NCBI GenBank assembly: GCA_963576725.1
Contig: OY755243.1
Coordinates: 72,810,106 to 72,874,105, forward strand
Length of the DNA stretch: 64,000 bases
From: Azorinus chamasolen
Taxonomy: Eukaryota; Mollusca; Bivalvia; Cardiida; Solecurtidae
Direction of reading: 5' to 3'
The notes beneath the pieces were generated by a model. The model made no database searches. It was not told the origin of the DNA and saw only the letters and a program-made list of their open reading frames with translations. A program made the position numbers and the translations under genes. Shown piece after piece: positions 61,084 through 64,000 of the stretch (its first letter is position 1; each line of letters starts with the position of its first letter).

Positions 61084-61500
61084 TTCCATGATTTTTTTGC
61101 ACGAAATGATGACGTCATGGATATTAATTAGATTAACCCTTCTCTTGCTGAATTTTAAAATACATTTCTCCTTCTTTACCCATGCCCTGTTGTATATTTA
61201 CATATATCTTCACTGTCTACAATTATTTCTCTGTGCAATCACTGCTGTAGATTGCACTGGTTGCACAATCAACTTGTAAATAGTGCAGACCCTGATGAGA
61301 CAGCTCCTGCAGGAGCTGTCTCATCTGGGTCTTCACTATTTACAGGTAGGTATATTGACGCGATTAGCAAGCGAAGGGTTAATACATGACATGTTTTACC
61401 AAAGCAGAAACTGTGGAATCAAATCTATGATATTCCATTAACTAAAAGAGCAGATCCTGGTCATATCGCTCGTACATGTGTAGGAGCTATCAGATTTCTG
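61080..61500 (+). mobile_element. family A MITE split by a G copy
   Basis: GAAATGATGACGTCATGGAT and ATTAATTAGATTAA before the insertion; ACCAAAGCAGAAACTGTGG and hairpin remnant AAAGAGCAGATCCTGG after it. Confidence 0.7.
61133..61382 (+). mobile_element. family G MITE, full length
   Basis: 250 bp, TTAA at 61133-61136 and 61379-61382. Perfect hairpin TGTAAATAGTGCAGACCC..., apex AGCTCCTGCAGGAGCT. Inverted partner of 47328-47577. Confidence 0.9.
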
Positions 61501-61525
61501 TTTGTTTTGATGAAATCTGTGGCTA

Positions 61526-61746
61526 TTAATCAATTGCCTGATAGTGATGTGTTTTGGCACGTTTGCAAACAGAGTAGACCCTGATCAATCTACTGTATTT
61601 GCTTCAAGGGTATCATAGATGGGTATTTGCTACAAGTTTGCCAAATAAAAACCACCCAATACTTGTACGAGTTAATTTTGAATGTATCAATAACTATTCA
61701 TGATATATTAAAACATTCCATAAATATTTATCAGGTAATTGGTTAA
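61526..61746 (-). mobile_element. family A-like MITE with variant ends
   Basis: Ends TTAATCAATTGCCTGATA and, inverted, TTAACCAATTACCTGATA. Left hairpin arm only (GCAAACAGAGTAGACCCTG). Confidence 0.7.
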
Positions 61747-62280
61747 GCATCTAATATTTTCAAATATGCAATGCCATATGTTTTCATGTTAATGAGGTTT
61801 TGAAAACTTTGCAAATTTATCAAAGACATATTACCAGAACTGTTGTGGTTGTTTTGAGTAGTAAGGGCGCCGGTTCACCGTCAAGGACTGCGCATGCGCG
61901 AGGTAATATGAAGAATGACTGTGTGGGTTTAGATTTACGTAATCTTGCGTCATTGGTAACCACATTGGTAACCATATGGGTTTAGATTTAGACTGACCTG
62001 CGAAATCATGGAAATATTAAGAAAGAGCTACACGGTATTATAACCTGTATACATTGAATCTGGAAAACGATCTTTTGAGCCCCTCAAGTGTAAACATGTT
62101 TAGTTTGTAACAGTTTAGAATGACATCATGAACTATATCTACAGAATTTTCTACATATATGATCAACTGTGGATAGAAAATCAATAACCCATTTAAAAGT
62201 AAAGACTATACGACAATGACCCCCCGAAGAGTGTGAATGGTTCTGAATGCACGTGCTAACAGAAAATCGATTGTTTGAAT
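61747..62280. other. less repetitive stretch with a CpG-rich spot
   Basis: GGGCGCCGGTTCACCGTC and TGCGCATGCGCG around 61866-61900 stand out from the AT-rich surround. GTAACCACATTGG recurs at once. No exon recognised. Confidence 0.4.
61889..61900. promoter_or_regulatory. NRF-1-type palindrome TGCGCATGCGCG
   Basis: Exact match to the NRF-1 consensus pattern YGCGCAYGCGCR. It may mark a promoter, but no transcript start or coding exon can be tied to it here. Confidence 0.3.
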
Positions 62281-62600
62281 GCAGGTGATAATACAAAATC
62301 GATACTCTTTTTACAATCGATAAAGCAGGGTTGACAGAAAATCAATATCTATGTCAATAAGTTATGCAAGTCAAACTTGTAGAGTATTAATCTAGATTTG
62401 ATCTAGATAATGATATTGAACGTGAGATGAGGTTCCACCCTAGTTTGAATACATGTGATAATACAAAATCGATAATCGTTTTACATTCGATAACGCTGGG
62501 TTGATAGAAACTCTAATTCAATAAGTTATGCAAGTTAAACTTGTAGACTATTAATCTTGACTTTATCTATGCTAATGATCAGGTTCCAATCCCTCTGTTT
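62281..62600 (+). repeat. 170-bp tandem duplication, diverged
   Basis: GATAATACAAAATCGATA at 62287 and 62457, followed in both by TTCGATAA/ATCGATAA, AATAAGTTATGCAAGT and AAACTTGTAGA.TATTAATCT. Confidence 0.85.
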
Positions 62601-62639
62601 ATTTTGGGGGTCCAATTAACAGGGTATTTTATGTCATAT

Positions 62640-63010
62640 GCAGTATAGCTCCTCATTGAAATCTACAAACAGCATAGTGCTGATAGCCATTAGAGAGTCA
62701 GAGTTAAATGGTTATGTCATCTATAGTATAGATCCTAATCGAAATCTACAAGCAGCAGCATAGTGTTGATGTTGATAGACATTGGAGAGTCAGAGTAAAA
62801 TGGTTATTTCATCAATAGTGTAGATCCTAATCGAAATCTACAAGCTGTAGGTAGAACAGCATAGTGCTGATAGCCATTGAAGAGATAGAATTAAAGTAAT
62901 TTCATAAACAGTATAGTTCCTGATCAAAATATACAGTGTATTTTAGTATGAATAGAAAACTGTAAAGCAATGGTTCATTTCATAAATTGTAGCTCCTGAT
63001 CAAAATATAC
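62640..63010 (+). repeat. degenerate tandem repeat, about five units of 70-100 bp
   Basis: Units share TATAG.TCCT.ATCGAAATCTACA, AGCATAGTGCTGATAG and CATTGGAGAGTCAGAGT. Confidence 0.75.
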
Positions 63011-63020
63011 AGTTTACACA

Positions 63021-63540
63021 TGTTTTCTTTCTCACTCCGACAAAAAGAGCAAGTCACAATTAACCCCTACCTTCATGGAAAAGTGTTTTCACTCATTTGC
63101 AAACCGGGTAGACCCAGATCAGACAGCTCTTAAATGAACCGTCTATTTGCTAATGGTATTTGATAGATCTGTTTCTTTAGTTGATGGTTTCAAGACCCCT
63201 ATCTCTCATATTTTATTATAATAAGTTTGTCCATGATTATTCAACAGGCATTGAAAAGCACCCGATCAAAATACAGTTTAGACATGTTTTCTTTCTCACT
63301 CCGACAAAAAGAGCAAGTAACAATTAACCCTTGCCTTCCTAGAAAAGTGTTTTCACACATTTTCAAACAGAGTAGACCCAGAGCAGCCAGCTCTTAAAGG
63401 AACCTATATTTGCTAATGGTATTTCATATATCTGTTTCTTTAGTTTCAAGGCTCCAATCTCTCACATTTTATTATAATACGTTTGTCCATTATAGTTCAA
63501 CAGGCATTGAAATTTTGTCAAACACAGGGAAAGGGTTAAT
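63021..63540 (+). repeat. 264-bp tandem duplication carrying two A2 copies
   Basis: TGTTTTCTTTCTCACTCCGA recurs at 63021 and 63285. Each unit carries an A2(-) copy with a damaged hairpin (GACAGCTCTTAAATGAACCG; GCCAGCTCTTAAAGGAACC), the second ending GGGAAAGGGTTAA. Confidence 0.85.
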
Positions 63541-64000
63541 AACCAGTAAATCCTTTCTCACGATGTGCACCCTTCAACGTTCCGCTCTCAAATGACTTTG
63601 AGTAGTTGTGTGCAGTGCTTAACGGCATACGCACTTGATACGCATGCGCACTGGTCTGTCACTCATGTCTCACTTGTGATCTATTTTAGAATGACATCAT
63701 ATATGATCTTATAAGCGATATTATTTAGAATGAGAATGATCAGGATATACACAGTATACAAAGCTGACGTGTTTATTTGGTAAGTATTCGTGTCTTTGTA
63801 GGTTAGACCCTTCCCCACACCAAACGAGTTGGGGTTTTAACCCAAATCATTGAACTTGATCAGATTGACACGTTCTTTATATCAGTGTAAAGGAATTTTG
63901 ATACTGATTCCAAAAAATATATATATATATATACAGTAATAGTAGCAGTAGAAACAGCAGTAGGTGGTACTCTTAGTTTCATCTCGTAGAGATTACTCAC
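63541..64000. other. window end, no gene recognised
   Basis: Contains ACGCATGCGCA at 63640-63650 (a second NRF-1-like match, weaker) and a (TA)n run near 63919-63934 followed by AGTAGCAGTAGAAACAGCAG. Confidence 0.4.

Noticed and set aside
1..64000. CRISPR-like look of regularly recurring palindromes
   Set aside because: Spacing is irregular, copies differ in orientation, and each lies in a transposon with its own ends and TTAA/TA target; the DNA is eukaryotic.

Overview
The window looks like nuclear DNA of a bivalve mollusc or a close relative. It is AT-rich, has long introns with canonical GT/AG junctions, and is crowded with short non-autonomous DNA transposons, tRNA-derived SINE pieces, and satellite-carrying elements that combine (GTCCGTCC)n with monomers of about 150 bp, a style common in bivalve genomes. 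The species call is inference; nothing here is bacterial or viral.

One gene is well supported: a FAM110-family protein gene on the + strand, spread over about 29 kb in four coding exons (14403-14490, 29195-29315, 39538-39899, 42325-43166). The splice phases agree at all three junctions (1, 2, 1) and the joined frame gives 470 residues. The N-terminal KSAVE...YVKS box lies in exon 2 and the C-terminal VERNARIIKWL box in exon 4. A further exon piece upstream of 14403 is 5' UTR and carries a strong-context uORF. A second possible exon (53757-53930) is weak.

Almost everything else is repeat, and I use these working names. Family A: about 250 bp, TTAA-flanked (piggyBac-type target), ends CCCTTTCC/CCCTTTAC, with one subterminal hairpin of about 68 bp (GCAAACAGAG arms); '+' means the hairpin is on the right; A2 is a subfamily with a different inner part. 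Family B: about 230 bp, TTAA, hairpin arms CCATTGTGATAAATAGAGC. Family C: about 210 bp, ends CCCTTTGAA, arms CAGTGTAGACCC. Family D: about 200 bp, TA-flanked, ends CAGTAAAACC (pogo/Tc1-like), long central hairpin. Family E: arms CAAACAGTTTGGATCC. Family F: long palindrome starting TTTCTCCACCAAACCC. Family G: 250 bp, ends AACCCTTCGCTTGC. Satellite elements: palindromic head, (GTCCGTCC)n, monomers of about 150 bp, tail ending CTCTTGTT; they resemble Helentron-derived HINE elements.

Layout: 1-14200 is mostly A/B/C copies, with one satellite element nested in an A copy. 14279-43240 is the FAM110 gene, its introns filled with A-F copies, a 5.2 kb CAGGG-ended element holding two satellite elements, and an array made of tandem copies of the exon 2 end with its splice donor. 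43300-51000 is nested A/B/D/F/G copies. 51200-57500 is microsatellites, less repetitive DNA, large palindromes and E copies. 57500-64000 returns to A/B/D/G copies and ends in three local tandem duplications.

The most unusual observations are three. The 3' end of exon 2 and its donor site have been amplified about nine times into the following intron. Families with different ends and target sites (TTAA and TA) share the same hairpin-apex palindrome GCTCCTNNAGGAGC. Several chimeric elements switch family at or near that apex.
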